From Kuafuiihalomonas sp050331295 (GTDB taxonomy: Bacteria > Myxococcota > Kuafuiibacteriia > Kuafuiibacteriales > Kuafuiibacteriaceae): a DNA stretch of 64,000 nucleotides. The notes under the pieces were generated by a model. That model made no database searches. It had not been told where the DNA came from and saw nothing but the letters and a program-made list of their open reading frames with translations. Where the stretch lies: assembly GCA_050331295.1 (NCBI GenBank), contig JBHJGZ010000003.1:186001-250000 (forward strand). Reading direction: 5' to 3'. Position 1 is the first letter of the stretch; each line of letters opens with the position of its first letter. The translations under genes and the position numbers were made by a program. Below, piece after piece: positions 41,801-48,888 of this stretch.

Positions 41801-44282
41801 GAAGGCCCCGTAGCCGGTGGGCCTGAGGGCTGTTGGGGGGTTCGGCGGCGAGGGCTTCCCTGAGCACCGATGCCTGCTCGGAGGGCTTACGCAGTGCGCT
41901 CAGAGCTCGCGCCCAGTCGGTGACCACTTGCATGCGCCACGCGGGCGCCAATCGGCCGAGGGCACCTCGAAGGTATTCGCCGGCTTTTTCGGCCGCTTGC
42001 CAGGCCCCTTTCCGGGCGGCTCCAGCCAGCGTGAGGGCTCGAGCCTCGATGCTCCGCTCCTGAGCGAGAAGATTGGACACCTCCGGATCAGTCGCGTCGT
42101 TCAGCGCGGTCGGCAGGTCACCCAACGCACAAGCCCGCATCGCGCGCACCGCCCTCCATTCGGCTCGCCGTTCCGAATTGGCCAAGGTCACGGCACGGTC
42201 CAGCGCGACGAGTTCGAGCTCTGCGTGGCCCCCGAGTTCGGCGCATCCTGCGAGTCGGCGGAGCCGTTCCGGTTCATGGGCCTGTTCGATCCAACGACGC
42301 AGCGGAATATCTTCCACCCCACGCTCCACCAGCATCGCGAGAATCCGAAACGCCTCGTCGTCCTTGGATCGGGCAAAATAGGTGTCGATGGCGTCGAGCC
42401 ACGCCTCCAGCGGTAGGGCTTCCGGGTCTCCCTCGAACTCGAGGGTGGCGTCCAACAGACCCGGGTTGCGGGGATCTGCGCGACGCGCACGGGCGAGGAT
42501 CTGACGGGCCAGATTTCGGTCCTGGGCCACGAAGAGTCGGCCCGCTGCCAGATAGACGCGTGCCGCATCAGCACCGTGGTCTGGAAGGCTCGATTCGATC
42601 CCGTTCCAGAACGTGCGCGCCGACGTCAGGACGTCGGCGGCTCCAGCGTGCTGAAAGTAGCCCACCAGAGCATCGTAGTTAGCCGGATCAAGGTCGTATG
42701 CGGTGCGAAACTGGTCCACCGCTCGCCGCGGCTCCCCGCTTTCGGCCCAGAGCCGCGCGGCCTGCACCTGAAGCCGACTTGTGCGCCGCGTATCACCCTC
42801 GCCCCGAGCCTTGCGAATCACCCGGTCCATCAATTCGAGCGCGGACGCGTGGTGGCCCTCCAAGCCGTAGGTCACCGCAAGTTCCTCCATCAGATGATCG
42901 TCACCCGGCATCAGCTGAAGCGCCGCCTCGAAGCTCCGTCGCGCTCCGGAGAGCTCCTTCGCATCCTCCCGAAGAATCCGACCAGCGGCCCGCAATCCCT
43001 CGACCTGGAGCACGGGATCCGATGCGACCCGGACCAGACGCCGAGCCGCCCGAACCGCGGCCTGTTTACGCCCCAGTCGAGGGAGCGCGTCCACGAGCTC
43101 GGCCAAGACCTCGGTATCGTCGGGCCGAAGCGCGACCGCATCCTCCAATCGGCCGACGCGTCGTTCCAGATCCATGCTCCGAGCGTTGGGGAGCAGGGCC
43201 CAACCTGCGGCGCGCTGATGTCCCGAGCTCCGCAGCAGTGCTGCGGCCCGATCGAACTGGACTCGGGCTTCGGATTCGTGGCCCCGAAGGTGATGCACCA
43301 CCGCGGAGTAGAGCAGGTCGGGGATCGCGTCGGAGCGCGCCAGCGCCAAGATTCGGTCGTGGGTTCTCGAGTCGGACAGGGCGTACTCCATCGCCCGGTG
43401 CCGAAATCCGTCGGGGAGACTGTCGTTCAGGTCTTGAAAGGCCTCGATGATGAGACCCTTCGCATTCAGCTGCTCGAAGGTTTCTGCCTGCCGTGCCTCC
43501 TGTTCCCACTGCAGAGCCCGTCGCGCGGCGTGGGTCAGACCGAACGGACGACCCAACCCGAAGCGGAGCCTGATGTGGTCTTGCTCGAGCTCGACCGCTT
43601 CGATTCGCACGTTGTCCAGCAGGGGCATCTTCCAGCCGTTGTAGGGAAGCAGCCGCCAAAGTGCGGGACGAAGCGCATCAACGCAGATAGCCGTCGGAGA
43701 GCGTGCACGGACCGCCCCGTCCAGACCGGACGGACCTCGACCAAAGTTGCCGAGTCCCTGCACCAGCTTACCGAGCAAGGGCCCGGTAGACGGCTCGGTC
43801 ATCTCGAAAGCGAGAAGCGGGCCAAACAACAATTGGAGCGCCACGTCTTCATCCGGAGCAACGACGACGTGATACAGGACGGGCGCGCGCCGGCGGCCAT
43901 ACCGACCTTCCAAGACCAGGTGATCACCCTCACCCGTCGCCTTCAACTCCGCGAGCGGAACATCCTGACTCCAAAGGGCTTGGCGGACCCGACGGGCCAA
44001 GACCTCGGTCGAAAGACGCAGTGCGCCGCTGACGAGGCGCGTAGCTCGGTCTTGGAAGATGGAAGCGCCGCCGTCGAGTTGCAGCGGTGGGTTCACCTCC
44101 GCCAGCTCCAGCTGAAGGTGCTCGAGCAGGACGCCGGGCGCTAGCAGACGATCGTCGCAGCTCACCGTCGCCCGCTCCTCGTCGAGCGCCAGGGTCATGC
44201 CGAGTTCCTCGGCCGCCCTCGGTCCCGTTGCGGCCGGCGGCGTGGACATGAGCTTTCCCAGAAGTCCCATGGGTCCGGTCAT
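32826..44282 (-). CDS. Giant TPR/helical-repeat protein, 3,818 residues
   Basis: One uninterrupted 11.5-kb frame encodes a soluble protein of about 0.4 MDa with no signal peptide and no membrane segment. Residues 1 to about 260 form a non-repeat domain (LQLELAEVNPPLQLDGG; GRRRAPVLYHVVVAPDEDVALQLLFG). Nearly all the rest is tandem TPR-like helix pairs, for example ALRPDDTEVLAELVDALPRL, ALQLMPGDDHLMEELAVTYG, ALALDPRCEVAVAGLQRLLV and AVQADPLSVEAWAELALVEL. The last 130 residues differ again (FGEIGVVRHYDPNKELTVHIG; SPEAIRFLAASELAFRVIPD) and recall the degenerate metallopeptidase-like ends of other deltaproteobacterial TPR giants. It heads a four-gene coupled operon. I know no function; a scaffold for a large assembly is inference. 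Confidence 0.85.
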   Translation of the reverse strand: MTGPMGLLGKLMSTPPAATGPRAAEELGMTLALDEERATVSCDDRLLAPGVLLEHLQLELAEVNPPLQLDGGASIFQDRATRLVSGALRLSTEVLARRVRQALWSQDVPLAELKATGEGDHLVLEGRYGRRRAPVLYHVVVAPDEDVALQLLFGPLLAFEMTEPSTGPLLGKLVQGLGNFGRGPSGLDGAVRARSPTAICVDALRPALWRLLPYNGWKMPLLDNVRIEAVELEQDHIRLRFGLGRPFGLTHAARRALQWEQEARQAETFEQLNAKGLIIEAFQDLNDSLPDGFRHRAMEYALSDSRTHDRILALARSDAIPDLLYSAVVHHLRGHESEARVQFDRAAALLRSSGHQRAAGWALLPNARSMDLERRVGRLEDAVALRPDDTEVLAELVDALPRLGRKQAAVRAARRLVRVASDPVLQVEGLRAAGRILREDAKELSGARRSFEAALQLMPGDDHLMEELAVTYGLEGHHASALELMDRVIRKARGEGDTRRTSRLQVQAARLWAESGEPRRAVDQFRTAYDLDPANYDALVGYFQHAGAADVLTSARTFWNGIESSLPDHGADAARVYLAAGRLFVAQDRNLARQILARARRADPRNPGLLDATLEFEGDPEALPLEAWLDAIDTYFARSKDDEAFRILAMLVERGVEDIPLRRWIEQAHEPERLRRLAGCAELGGHAELELVALDRAVTLANSERRAEWRAVRAMRACALGDLPTALNDATDPEVSNLLAQERSIEARALTLAGAARKGAWQAAEKAGEYLRGALGRLAPAWRMQVVTDWARALSALRKPSEQASVLREALAAEPPNSPQAHRLRGLLADAYRLMGDREGLAELRRQQAEQPETPEGERALLLMEAARVARAAGENQQALKDAEGALAAARRASPDLEHRATRLLNELLEERTPSDRVDVQARRAAVEAGTVRERLVLERAQLLVAEDRVDEAVAVLSSAMSEAPASHRISAALGALCERLGHVAHAADAFGQASRRADRAGQAATGALHAVRAADLYLRVNDLKLTLHYDRAALSLAAVSGEGVDLTRSLQRLEEVAREDDDHETLVDLLERRAERTTDAERLSFLFERAQILALALNRKNDAIASLQDIPRDRTFGRSILECWSAWAAEIGVDGPPWTAFDELVGFVPANEDRVWAWVHAASALMTEERGRASALARLEAAHRLDPDNADVRRLRRQLVSQSADPVQKAEAYVAEAERAHGSGADRSQHWVAAGESYLVAAERDLDASYRDRARRAFANALETADRDVAIRVAAATLKTFPALALEAIALVERRSADNEQRWACRIVRAWLELEDGSNALVQSRMDRAWDLMERLDLQLLERYVAELGAGAELGTPEDQVLSIALECAASTPDPASSAEQLTKWTQRKLTKIKDPWLRAHTSIACAEALVARGRGTDEAVLALVAELDGATLPFELRDRTARILVALGRLDELVQLLGLSFGWAAMLGASKDVRIQLSEVMARHLPLGSDAWGYLLLETADEGDDEHRTEMLRRVAQHGSGTTSQMALERLETWSNGHADLSELAEDQRRRAEEEPDDVRRASLRAQLGETHELRMGDASAAESEYRAALALDPRCEVAVAGLQRLLVSQDRFEELASELGSERLEQVRSQLVHQKSIERAVRATEAHVALHPDQESSAWMQLAEAVDPEDERKVSLLARAARGEHGPESAETVARAVDMLWSLYRHPSESRRDTQLAELLSSLLNGPRRAQLLLDRVDAGCDDETAELLLREAAEEDPEHSEIRLRLARVLARQARFDDLVRALPKADVEAFVGADHEGSSLWAEGVLEARARMQEGPEASRDWLRAARHAWARRDGPTSWRRLGEAMRASDSVEGAPELLGELILEAPEVPLPEMQVGPRTLLSVLDRLSAEDSVPPASWALLTAFALRAGGVDGLVQAVEGRPDRVERVAEALQARLLELDELFVEVRVALARLRPRDAARSAWLEEAFERASTSARDRLPDVAPLWLEVQLANPDPEAQRRAIDQVRALDANLGGPDVLLASLLVELRRGRFADARTEADALFDSDAVPPGVRREAAHAVIHVFRDSKEPEALAILERAWVELCRPETVSENERTVGLRALADIREARGADPAEIAQPLEAVIGLGMLEAEEAEVRRRLRELWEQAGDWARAEVHQTALAEVTQSASDWVLAAELRTWLSDLDGADRAVAEALRIDPTSDAALGVRFRLAEHAEAWDEAIEALLAWAPRAPEPDEEIRRLHRALELAVERRPDRIREVALRVLEAVQDDRIDGLLTKMQSTLLSVTPTELDEILLHALDEWSNPRQAGMVRLSLVKRLDARGEVDLANTVLEHGITSEIDPGHPLLTFALDRWNGFAPEAVTANLGDSSLGQFLLRHHAERAERDGRVTDAVAAWRRALEMPSMAKEAALRLARLEASTNAERADVAAMAEQEPERVLDWVQDGGLRGSSLHFGILSSMGRWSEVADRLRERANESEDREKVESLLLLARVCWERLGAFGRAVSSIGEACQLQPGFRLLRQATDLAVAAGCTDEAKDHARALLERLGPSDGRRDAALLGLAGAMLAAGDEAGAQALIPPTTSSDILVQFRVALMLSSERWADAERALAQSAVPTTRPDAVAHAFQRLAARLWIATDQLGDRTLAERLVGDLDNIPTVEPPFAVHMPWVLSVARRLGRTWPEAGAALLLGHRRITGWTDQTCLAELLFRSDRDSVLLAELSDQGPRGAVLPWLARAASRGGRSDAADLWAEERQRTAADPSCSASERSAVLRAWAEFQPSPSRASTLTIADWLAGEVTPLEDDVDALERGGLWSDAKAVLERVFLDPAMPEQERRRALERWRTMAEEDRPAALEVLQSAEAHGGPILKDILHHTCAMARRLDLAAAELDALERLAELSSEHEQCQYWLRMVVLLEDREPSRAASILWHVIDREGPKYGWLLRLARLYRRCHRPSDEAALWARFGGSDPAALSRVAVIRSRELDDRRGALAAWRVAAKHAPEELSFRWGVVTQSATLGAFEDAIEEADSASQVARALLRHEAAAAFAMEALRLRAEHGSRPGVSADDLQDEVAAWKDVLQNFHHILVVLDKAVARARTGGPAAEIVQELENQVQRVQPGPVRGRLRVAAARICERVLGRASRGAGLRAQAAQEDFPEGSSESGRDAPGATIPPLETRDIGVSKAFLELTGRIDELVRRGEERAVGAHEPDVKCQVWLEVARFHQARRHSDASTHARRALNRAVQADPLSVEAWAELALVELASEDWTGARRSLERLDRLGGPPWVLGELELRAARVAQLLGDPAGANDWLKRSSEKDRGGLGPLRGAVEVARDHLDPQHQVEPMERLRDALDPVLDADERARLDLELAKLMVGGGAFAPALEAIDEALILRPDLPGARHVKAKVLQAAQAPSSAVARAKLEAALVEPEADLADGLDAALALGDEQAVHRIARRLNEARTEDGLGKLADHWRQRGAWERFVPLMERLGGLDQVADPSPEELAGWIRTHARAGRPAEVFRRIGATERLDAVLEALPPTQGHADESRFWLASLAESLDRQERSEPQVRKGLEALCRRFADHALMRVLADADRLQDGPSPRVHEIYQELLVQQPWDLRLLETWTDMSPDPRGPRWARSFLAQGVAQPQAGLPDQPTFWDRASAWLGEDVTAQHRRAFEQAVASAEGSQRDEVSTLSVESADFGEIGVVRHYDPNKELTVHIGRQPCVWVPWMSHIEQSPEAIRFLAASELAFRVIPDRRLADAWALGVVPDLRAAADALGRWGLGKGFVPLDDPRARTDIFRSVPRLADLLRVVAGLS

Positions 44283-44311
44283 TGTTCAAGTTCCAGACCT
44301 TTTCTCATGAC

Positions 44312-44339
44312 TTGGTGTCTCGTTGAATTGGCGTACGAT
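44312..44339 (+). promoter_or_regulatory. Predicted promoter of the AI-2E family permease
   Basis: TTGGTG (44312-44317), a 16-bp spacer and TACGAT (44334-44339), ending 7 nt before the GTG at 44347. The 64-bp divergent region must also hold the promoter of the giant-TPR operon, for which I see no convincing hexamers. Confidence 0.35.
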
Positions 44340-44346
44340 ACAGGAA

Positions 44347-45510
44347 GTGAGCGGGCCCCCGACCGAAATCCAGCTTCGACCCCCAGGACCGGACCGGGGC
44401 CAAGCCCTGGCCCCGCGGGTGTTCATGATCCTGTTCGTCTTGTCGATCCTCGCGGTGGTTTATCTGTTCCGCGCCTTCTTGACCGACTTGATTTTGGCTC
44501 TTTTGTTGGTGGCAATCGCCTATCCTCGATACCTGCGGCTTACCGTCGCCCTTGGCTACCGTCGATGGACGGCATCTTTTCTGATGACCACAGCCATTCT
44601 GATTATCATTGCCATCCCGACCACCTTCATTGTCGCAAGTCTGAGTCGCGAGGTCGCCAACATTTATGATTCAACCCGTGGTTCGTTTTCCATCGCGCAG
44701 GTCGAACACTTCTTGATGGGGGAAAGCTGGCTCGCCCGCCATGTTCGGGCCGCCGGAGAAGCGGTGGGATGGGAGGCCACGCAGGCCAACATTCGAAGCG
44801 CCCTATACCAGGGAATGACGACGGTCGCGACCGTACTTTACGAGCGCATGAATGCCATGCTGGCGAATTTGCTCAGCGCACTTTTCCATGCGCTCATTGT
44901 CATTGTGGCCGTCTTTTATATGTTTGTGGATGGCCAACGGCTCAAACAATGGTTCTTTCGAATCTCACCTTTACCGGTGGAGCAAGAAGAGATGATTGTC
45001 GCAAAGTTCAATGCCGTCGGACGCGCCATTCTCTTTGGAAACGGGGTGGGATCGGTTCTTCAGGGGGTGCTGGGAGGGCTCGCCATGTGGGCGGTCGGAC
45101 TCCCGAGTCCCGTGCTTTGGGGAACGGTCATGACCGTGTTCGCGTTTCTACCGGTGGTGGGAATCAGCTTCGTGGTCCTTCCGGCGACCGCTTATCTGGT
45201 TCTGACCGACCGGGTTGTCGCGGCGGTCGCATTTTTCTCCTTTTGCGGTTTGCAGGCTTTGGTTGCGGAAAACGTGGTCAAGACACGGCTGATCGGATCC
45301 CACATGCAAATGCATGACTTGGTCATTTTCATGAGCATCGTGGCGGGACTCAGCGTCTTCGGGATCCTCGGCCTGCTCTACGGTCCCCTCGTGGTCACCC
45401 TGTTCCTGACCATGTGTGAGCTCTTCGAGATCGACTACAAAGACCGATTGATTCGGGGACGTCGGACCGGGTCGGGAAACAGCACGACCAGCTTGAGCTG
45501 GCACGGCTAG
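44347..45510 (+). CDS. AI-2E family transporter (TqsA/PerM-like permease)
   Basis: A polytopic membrane protein of about 387 residues with the AI-2E/PerM domain. Around eight hydrophobic segments are visible: VFMILFVLSILAVVYLFRAF, LILALLLVAIAYP, FLMTTAILIIIAIPTTFIVA, ALFHALIVIVAVFYMFVDG, then the conserved region VGRAILFGNGVGSVLQGVLGGLAMWAVGLPSPVLWG, FLPVVGISFVVLPA, and HMQMHDLVIFMSIVAGLSVFGILGLLYGPLVV near the end. Members export quorum-sensing or small solutes, or act as Na+/H+ antiporters; the substrate here is unknown. The start is uncertain: GTG 44347 follows a promoter-like -10 by 7 nt; an upstream TTG at 44323 is the alternative. Convergent with guaA, 24 bp apart. Confidence 0.87.
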   Translation: MSGPPTEIQLRPPGPDRGQALAPRVFMILFVLSILAVVYLFRAFLTDLILALLLVAIAYPRYLRLTVALGYRRWTASFLMTTAILIIIAIPTTFIVASLSREVANIYDSTRGSFSIAQVEHFLMGESWLARHVRAAGEAVGWEATQANIRSALYQGMTTVATVLYERMNAMLANLLSALFHALIVIVAVFYMFVDGQRLKQWFFRISPLPVEQEEMIVAKFNAVGRAILFGNGVGSVLQGVLGGLAMWAVGLPSPVLWGTVMTVFAFLPVVGISFVVLPATAYLVLTDRVVAAVAFFSFCGLQALVAENVVKTRLIGSHMQMHDLVIFMSIVAGLSVFGILGLLYGPLVVTLFLTMCELFEIDYKDRLIRGRRTGSGNSTTSLSWHG

Positions 45511-45534
45511 GGGAAGATGACGTCGCGCATGGCG

Positions 45535-47091
45535 TCACTCCCACTCGATGGTGGATGGCGGCTTCGACGAGACGTCGTACACGACCCGATTGATGCCTCG
45601 GACTTCGTTGATGATGCGGTTCGACATCCTGGCCAGGACGTCGTACGGCATGTGAAACCAATCCGCAGTCATTCCATCCACCGAAGTCACGGCCCGAATC
45701 GCGCACGTCGCCTCGTAGGTTCGCGAATCCCCCATGACGCCCACGCTTTGAATCGGAAGCAGCGCTGCAAACACCTGCCAGATGGCGTGGTCCAGTCCGG
45801 CTTCGCTCACTTCTTCCCGGACGATTCGGTCCGCTGACCGCAGCACCGTGAGCCGTTCGGGAGTCACCTCGCCCAAAATACGGATGGCCAAGCCGGGCCC
45901 TGGAAACGGGTGTCGGTCCACGACCTCGTCCGGCAGAGCCAGCTCACGGCCGAGGATCCGCACCTCGTCCTTGAACAACTCTCGCAGCGGTTCGATCAGC
46001 TTCAAATTCATACGTTCTGGTAGACCACCTACATTGTGGTGGCTCTTGATGGTTGCACTCGGTCCCTTGAAGGACACTGATTCGATGACATCGGGATAAA
46101 GTGTCCCCTGTGCAAGCCAAGCTGCTTGCGGCCCAGCTTTCTTCGCCGCGGCGTCGAACACTTCGATGAAGACTCTTCCGATGGCCTTGCGCTTCTCTTC
46201 CGGGTCTCGGACGCCGGAAAGCACCTTAAGGAAGTCGTCGGTCGCGTCCACGTATTGAAGGTTCATTCCCATCCGGTCTCGAAAGACGCTCTGCACCTGC
46301 TCTGCCTCGCCGGCTCGAAGCAGCCCGTTGTTCACAAAGACCGGTATCAGCTGGGTTCCGATCGCCCGGTGCAGAAGGGCCGCAACCACCGACGAATCGA
46401 CGCCGCCCGAAAGGCCGCAGATCACGAGGTTGTCCCCCACCCGTCGCCGGATCGTCTCGACCTCCCGCTCGATGAAGGACCCCATGGTCCATTTGGCTCG
46501 TACGCCGGCTACCTTGAAGAGAAAGTTGGCCAACAGGTCGGTGCCGCGACTCGTATGGACGACCTCGGGATGAAACTGGAGTCCGTACAGCCGACGTTCA
46601 TCAGAAGCCACGATGGCCACGTCGCAGCTCGGAGAGGCACCCAACACTTCGAATCCCCTCGGCAATCGCTCTACGTGGTCGCCGTGACTCATCCAAACGT
46701 GCAGCGATTCGTTGGCCTGAAATCCGGCGAGCAGGGGACTGGTTGTGGACCCGAGCTTGAGATCAGCTCGTCCATACTCCCGCCGATCCGTAGGTTGCAC
46801 CTCACCTCCCAGCAGGTGGGACATGAGCTGTAGGCCATAACAAATGCCCAGGATTGGTATCCCGAGCTCGAACAGCCTGGGATCGACACTCGGCGCTCCA
46901 TCATCATGCACCGAGTTCGGACCCCCGCTGAGCACGATGGCCTTGGGGCGAAAGGATTCTATCTCTTCGATCGAACGGACGCAGGGCCAGATCTCGGAAT
47001 ACACGCGTTGTTCTCGAATCCGGCGCGCGATCAGCTGAGTGTATTGGGAACCGAAGTCCAGCACCAGGACCCTGTCCAACGAATCGGTCAT
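45535..47091 (-). CDS. guaA: GMP synthase (glutamine-hydrolysing)
   Basis: GuaA converts XMP to GMP with ATP and glutamine. The 518-residue protein has an N-terminal class I glutamine amidotransferase: VLVLDFGSQYTQLIARRIRE, catalytic cysteine in GICYGLQLM, and histidine and glutamate in QFHPEVVHT. The ATP pyrophosphatase domain has the PP-loop CGLSGGVDSSVVAALLH and the family segments AQGTLYPDVIES and HHNVGGLP. The C-terminal dimerisation domain contains FPGPGLAIRILGEVT and ends SKPPSTIEWE as is usual. The start at 47091 (MTDSLDRVLVLDFG) is chosen by homology; the frame extends upstream but without family similarity. It follows the hydrolase gene by 16 bp and is likely co-transcribed with it. 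Confidence 0.97.
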   Translation of the reverse strand: MTDSLDRVLVLDFGSQYTQLIARRIREQRVYSEIWPCVRSIEEIESFRPKAIVLSGGPNSVHDDGAPSVDPRLFELGIPILGICYGLQLMSHLLGGEVQPTDRREYGRADLKLGSTTSPLLAGFQANESLHVWMSHGDHVERLPRGFEVLGASPSCDVAIVASDERRLYGLQFHPEVVHTSRGTDLLANFLFKVAGVRAKWTMGSFIEREVETIRRRVGDNLVICGLSGGVDSSVVAALLHRAIGTQLIPVFVNNGLLRAGEAEQVQSVFRDRMGMNLQYVDATDDFLKVLSGVRDPEEKRKAIGRVFIEVFDAAAKKAGPQAAWLAQGTLYPDVIESVSFKGPSATIKSHHNVGGLPERMNLKLIEPLRELFKDEVRILGRELALPDEVVDRHPFPGPGLAIRILGEVTPERLTVLRSADRIVREEVSEAGLDHAIWQVFAALLPIQSVGVMGDSRTYEATCAIRAVTSVDGMTADWFHMPYDVLARMSNRIINEVRGINRVVYDVSSKPPSTIEWE

Positions 47092-47107
47092 GAAGCTTGG
47101 TCGGCTA

Positions 47108-48325
47108 TCACGCGTGGTGGTTGGCGGTCGACTCGGACGTCCAAGGCGACGAAATCGAGTCTCTGAGCGCGAACGCCACGACGTCACCCCAGAGTGTCTC
47201 GAACTCGCGTCGTCCAAAGCCGGACCCAGAGGCCAACCAGTCGTAGTGCGGAGGAAAGTGGTCGCGGTCCTCGAAGTGCCCGATCACATCCAGGTGATCC
47301 GCCGACGCAGCATGAACCAACTCCCCATGCAGCTGCGACAGGCTCGGGACCACGCCATCGCTCGATAACCACGTCGGAGCGTCCCCGTAGTGGGCGCTGA
47401 GCGGGGCTCGGTACGCTTCCGGAAGCTGCGGTCGCCGCCTCGATTGAAACTGGGTCGACAGGGAGTGGAGGAGCGCATACCAGCTGTGCGTGAGCTGAGC
47501 ATAGGGGTCCAGTCCGGCCCGCCAGGTCGTCCGAATTCCGGGACGCCGCCCTCGAGTCACGACACTGCCATAGCGAACTCCAGGCCGGTCCGGCGTCGTG
47601 CGATGAAAGAGCTGCATACGCCTGGGGGTGAGCTGCGGAATCAGGCTGTGGTCGGTCTTCACGTCTGTCAGCAGAGAGGCCAACGCCCTCCGGCGTTCGG
47701 GCGAGAAGTCGGAGAGGAGTTCGTTTCCCAACTGGTCCAAGATGTTGCGGTTTAGCCGAAGCACGTCATCGACTCTCGCGAAAACCCCTACGAGCTTGGC
47801 CAGAGCCCCGAGCGGAAGCCCTCCGAACCGGAGGCTGTAGGCGGTGGCCAAGGACAGCAGACCCAGAAGACGGTGACCCCGGACGCCCGCGAAGTAGGCG
47901 GCGATCGGCGTCCCACGGTACGGGGCGCCGACGCCAACCATGGTTTTGACCTCGCCGATCCGCGGGTCTCGGGGATCTTCATGAGCGAGCAGATACCGGG
48001 CGTCCAGAGCACCCGACGAGTGCGCGAAGATGTGTATTGGTCCGCGTGGCGCGGCGTCGTGGATGGCCGCTCGGAGGCGAAGGGCCCGCTGGGCGATGGA
48101 AGCCGTGGGAAGCGTGGGTGTACGGTGGACCACCACGTCGGACCTGTGCCGCCGAAAGCACTCGGCCACCCATTCCGCGACGTGCGCGAAATAGGGGATG
48201 GATCCGAGTTCAGTGAACCCAAAGAATCCCGGCACGAGGAATACGTGGTGCTGCACGCCCGGGATCGGACCCAATCTCGGGCCATCCCGGCAACCCCGGA
48301 GGTGCGTGATGGAGGTAGTGCGCAT
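47108..48325 (-). CDS. Alpha/beta-hydrolase, lipase-like
   Basis: A protein of about 405 residues with an alpha/beta-hydrolase core. HHVFLVPGFFGFTELGSIPYF carries the oxyanion-hole region, and IHIFAHSSGALDARYLL is the nucleophile elbow, AHSSG in place of the common GxSxG, as in Bacillus-type lipases. GAPYRGTPIAAYFAG and DGVVPSLSQLHGE (a probable acid residue) follow, and HFEDRDHFPPHYDWL has the likely catalytic histidine. This pattern matches triacylglycerol lipase-like enzymes acting on esters or lipids. The start is uncertain: ATG 48325 preceded by GCGGAGAA, or a GTG at 48256 directly before the first strand. No signal peptide is clear. The gene is divergent from the XRE regulator and lies 16 bp upstream of guaA. 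Confidence 0.8.
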   Translation of the reverse strand: MRTTSITHLRGCRDGPRLGPIPGVQHHVFLVPGFFGFTELGSIPYFAHVAEWVAECFRRHRSDVVVHRTPTLPTASIAQRALRLRAAIHDAAPRGPIHIFAHSSGALDARYLLAHEDPRDPRIGEVKTMVGVGAPYRGTPIAAYFAGVRGHRLLGLLSLATAYSLRFGGLPLGALAKLVGVFARVDDVLRLNRNILDQLGNELLSDFSPERRRALASLLTDVKTDHSLIPQLTPRRMQLFHRTTPDRPGVRYGSVVTRGRRPGIRTTWRAGLDPYAQLTHSWYALLHSLSTQFQSRRRPQLPEAYRAPLSAHYGDAPTWLSSDGVVPSLSQLHGELVHAASADHLDVIGHFEDRDHFPPHYDWLASGSGFGRREFETLWGDVVAFALRDSISSPWTSESTANHHA

Positions 48326-48406
48326 TTCTCCGCACTGATCGGGTTTCACGCCCAATCGAACGGATCGACGGTTGGCGGACCGTATCGCCTTCGGTTGTCT
48401 AAGCCC

Positions 48407-48877
48407 ATGGCAATCCGGGAGAAAGTCCGACGCAAAACGCAGGCCGAAGAACGGCTCCGCAAACGGCTCCGCCAGCTTCGTCAGGGCGCAAACCTCTCCC
48501 TGGCTCAGTTGGCGGACGAGGCGAACCTTTCGCCCGACGCGGTGGCAAAGATCGAAGCAGGAGAGCGCTCACCGCGGCTCAACACCATCGCGTCGTTGAG
48601 CACCGCACTGGGGGTCCGTATCTCCGACCTGGTCGATGAACCGGGTCCGGCGTTGCCGGCCGAGGTGTATGGATTGGTCCAGGCATTGCGAAAGCAGCCG
48701 GAAGAAGTGCGCAGCACGGTCCTGCAGATCGCACGGTTGGTGGTGGAGCTTCGCGACGTGCGGGGCAACACACCGGTCAGGACGGCGGCACCCACGACCG
48801 CTGCTCTGACCGGATCTCCCGGTCCTGAGGGTGCGACGGGCGGAGCCCCCCTGGAAACGCACCTCATGCGCGGGTAG
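48407..48877 (+). CDS. XRE-family transcriptional regulator
   Basis: A 156-residue helix-turn-helix protein. Residues of about 15-75 form the XRE/Cro domain: KRLRQLRQGANLSLAQLADEANLSPDAVAKIEAGERSPRLNTIASLSTALGV, with the recognition helix around LSPDAVAKIE. A middle helical region (VYGLVQALRKQPEEVRSTVLQIARLVVELRD) may dimerise. The tail is low complexity (NTPVRTAAPTTAALTGSPGPEGATGG). The ATG at 48407 has no Shine-Dalgarno site; TTGGCG, 17 bp and TTGTCT end 6 nt before it. serB follows after 11 bp, so the two are probably co-transcribed. Targets unknown; the divergent hydrolase/guaA promoter is a candidate. Confidence 0.87.
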   Translation: MAIREKVRRKTQAEERLRKRLRQLRQGANLSLAQLADEANLSPDAVAKIEAGERSPRLNTIASLSTALGVRISDLVDEPGPALPAEVYGLVQALRKQPEEVRSTVLQIARLVVELRDVRGNTPVRTAAPTTAALTGSPGPEGATGGAPLETHLMRG

Positions 48878-48888
48878 ACCCACCGTCC

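Noticed and set aside
37501..44144. Long open frames on the plus strand opposite the giant TPR gene (for example 38466-39902 and 42576-44144)
   Set aside because: They mirror the codon periodicity of the minus-strand gene, have no family similarity, start sites or promoters, and reflect the scarcity of stop codons in GC-rich DNA.
32826..44282. The giant frame as an assembly or frameshift artefact
   Set aside because: It is uninterrupted, keeps uniform TPR character, and joins its downstream neighbour by a normal ATGA overlap.
47092..47217. Longer GMP synthase start at 47217
   Set aside because: The extra 42 residues are Arg/Ser-rich, overlap the hydrolase gene and do not resemble any GuaA; MTDSLDRVLVLDFG is the family start.
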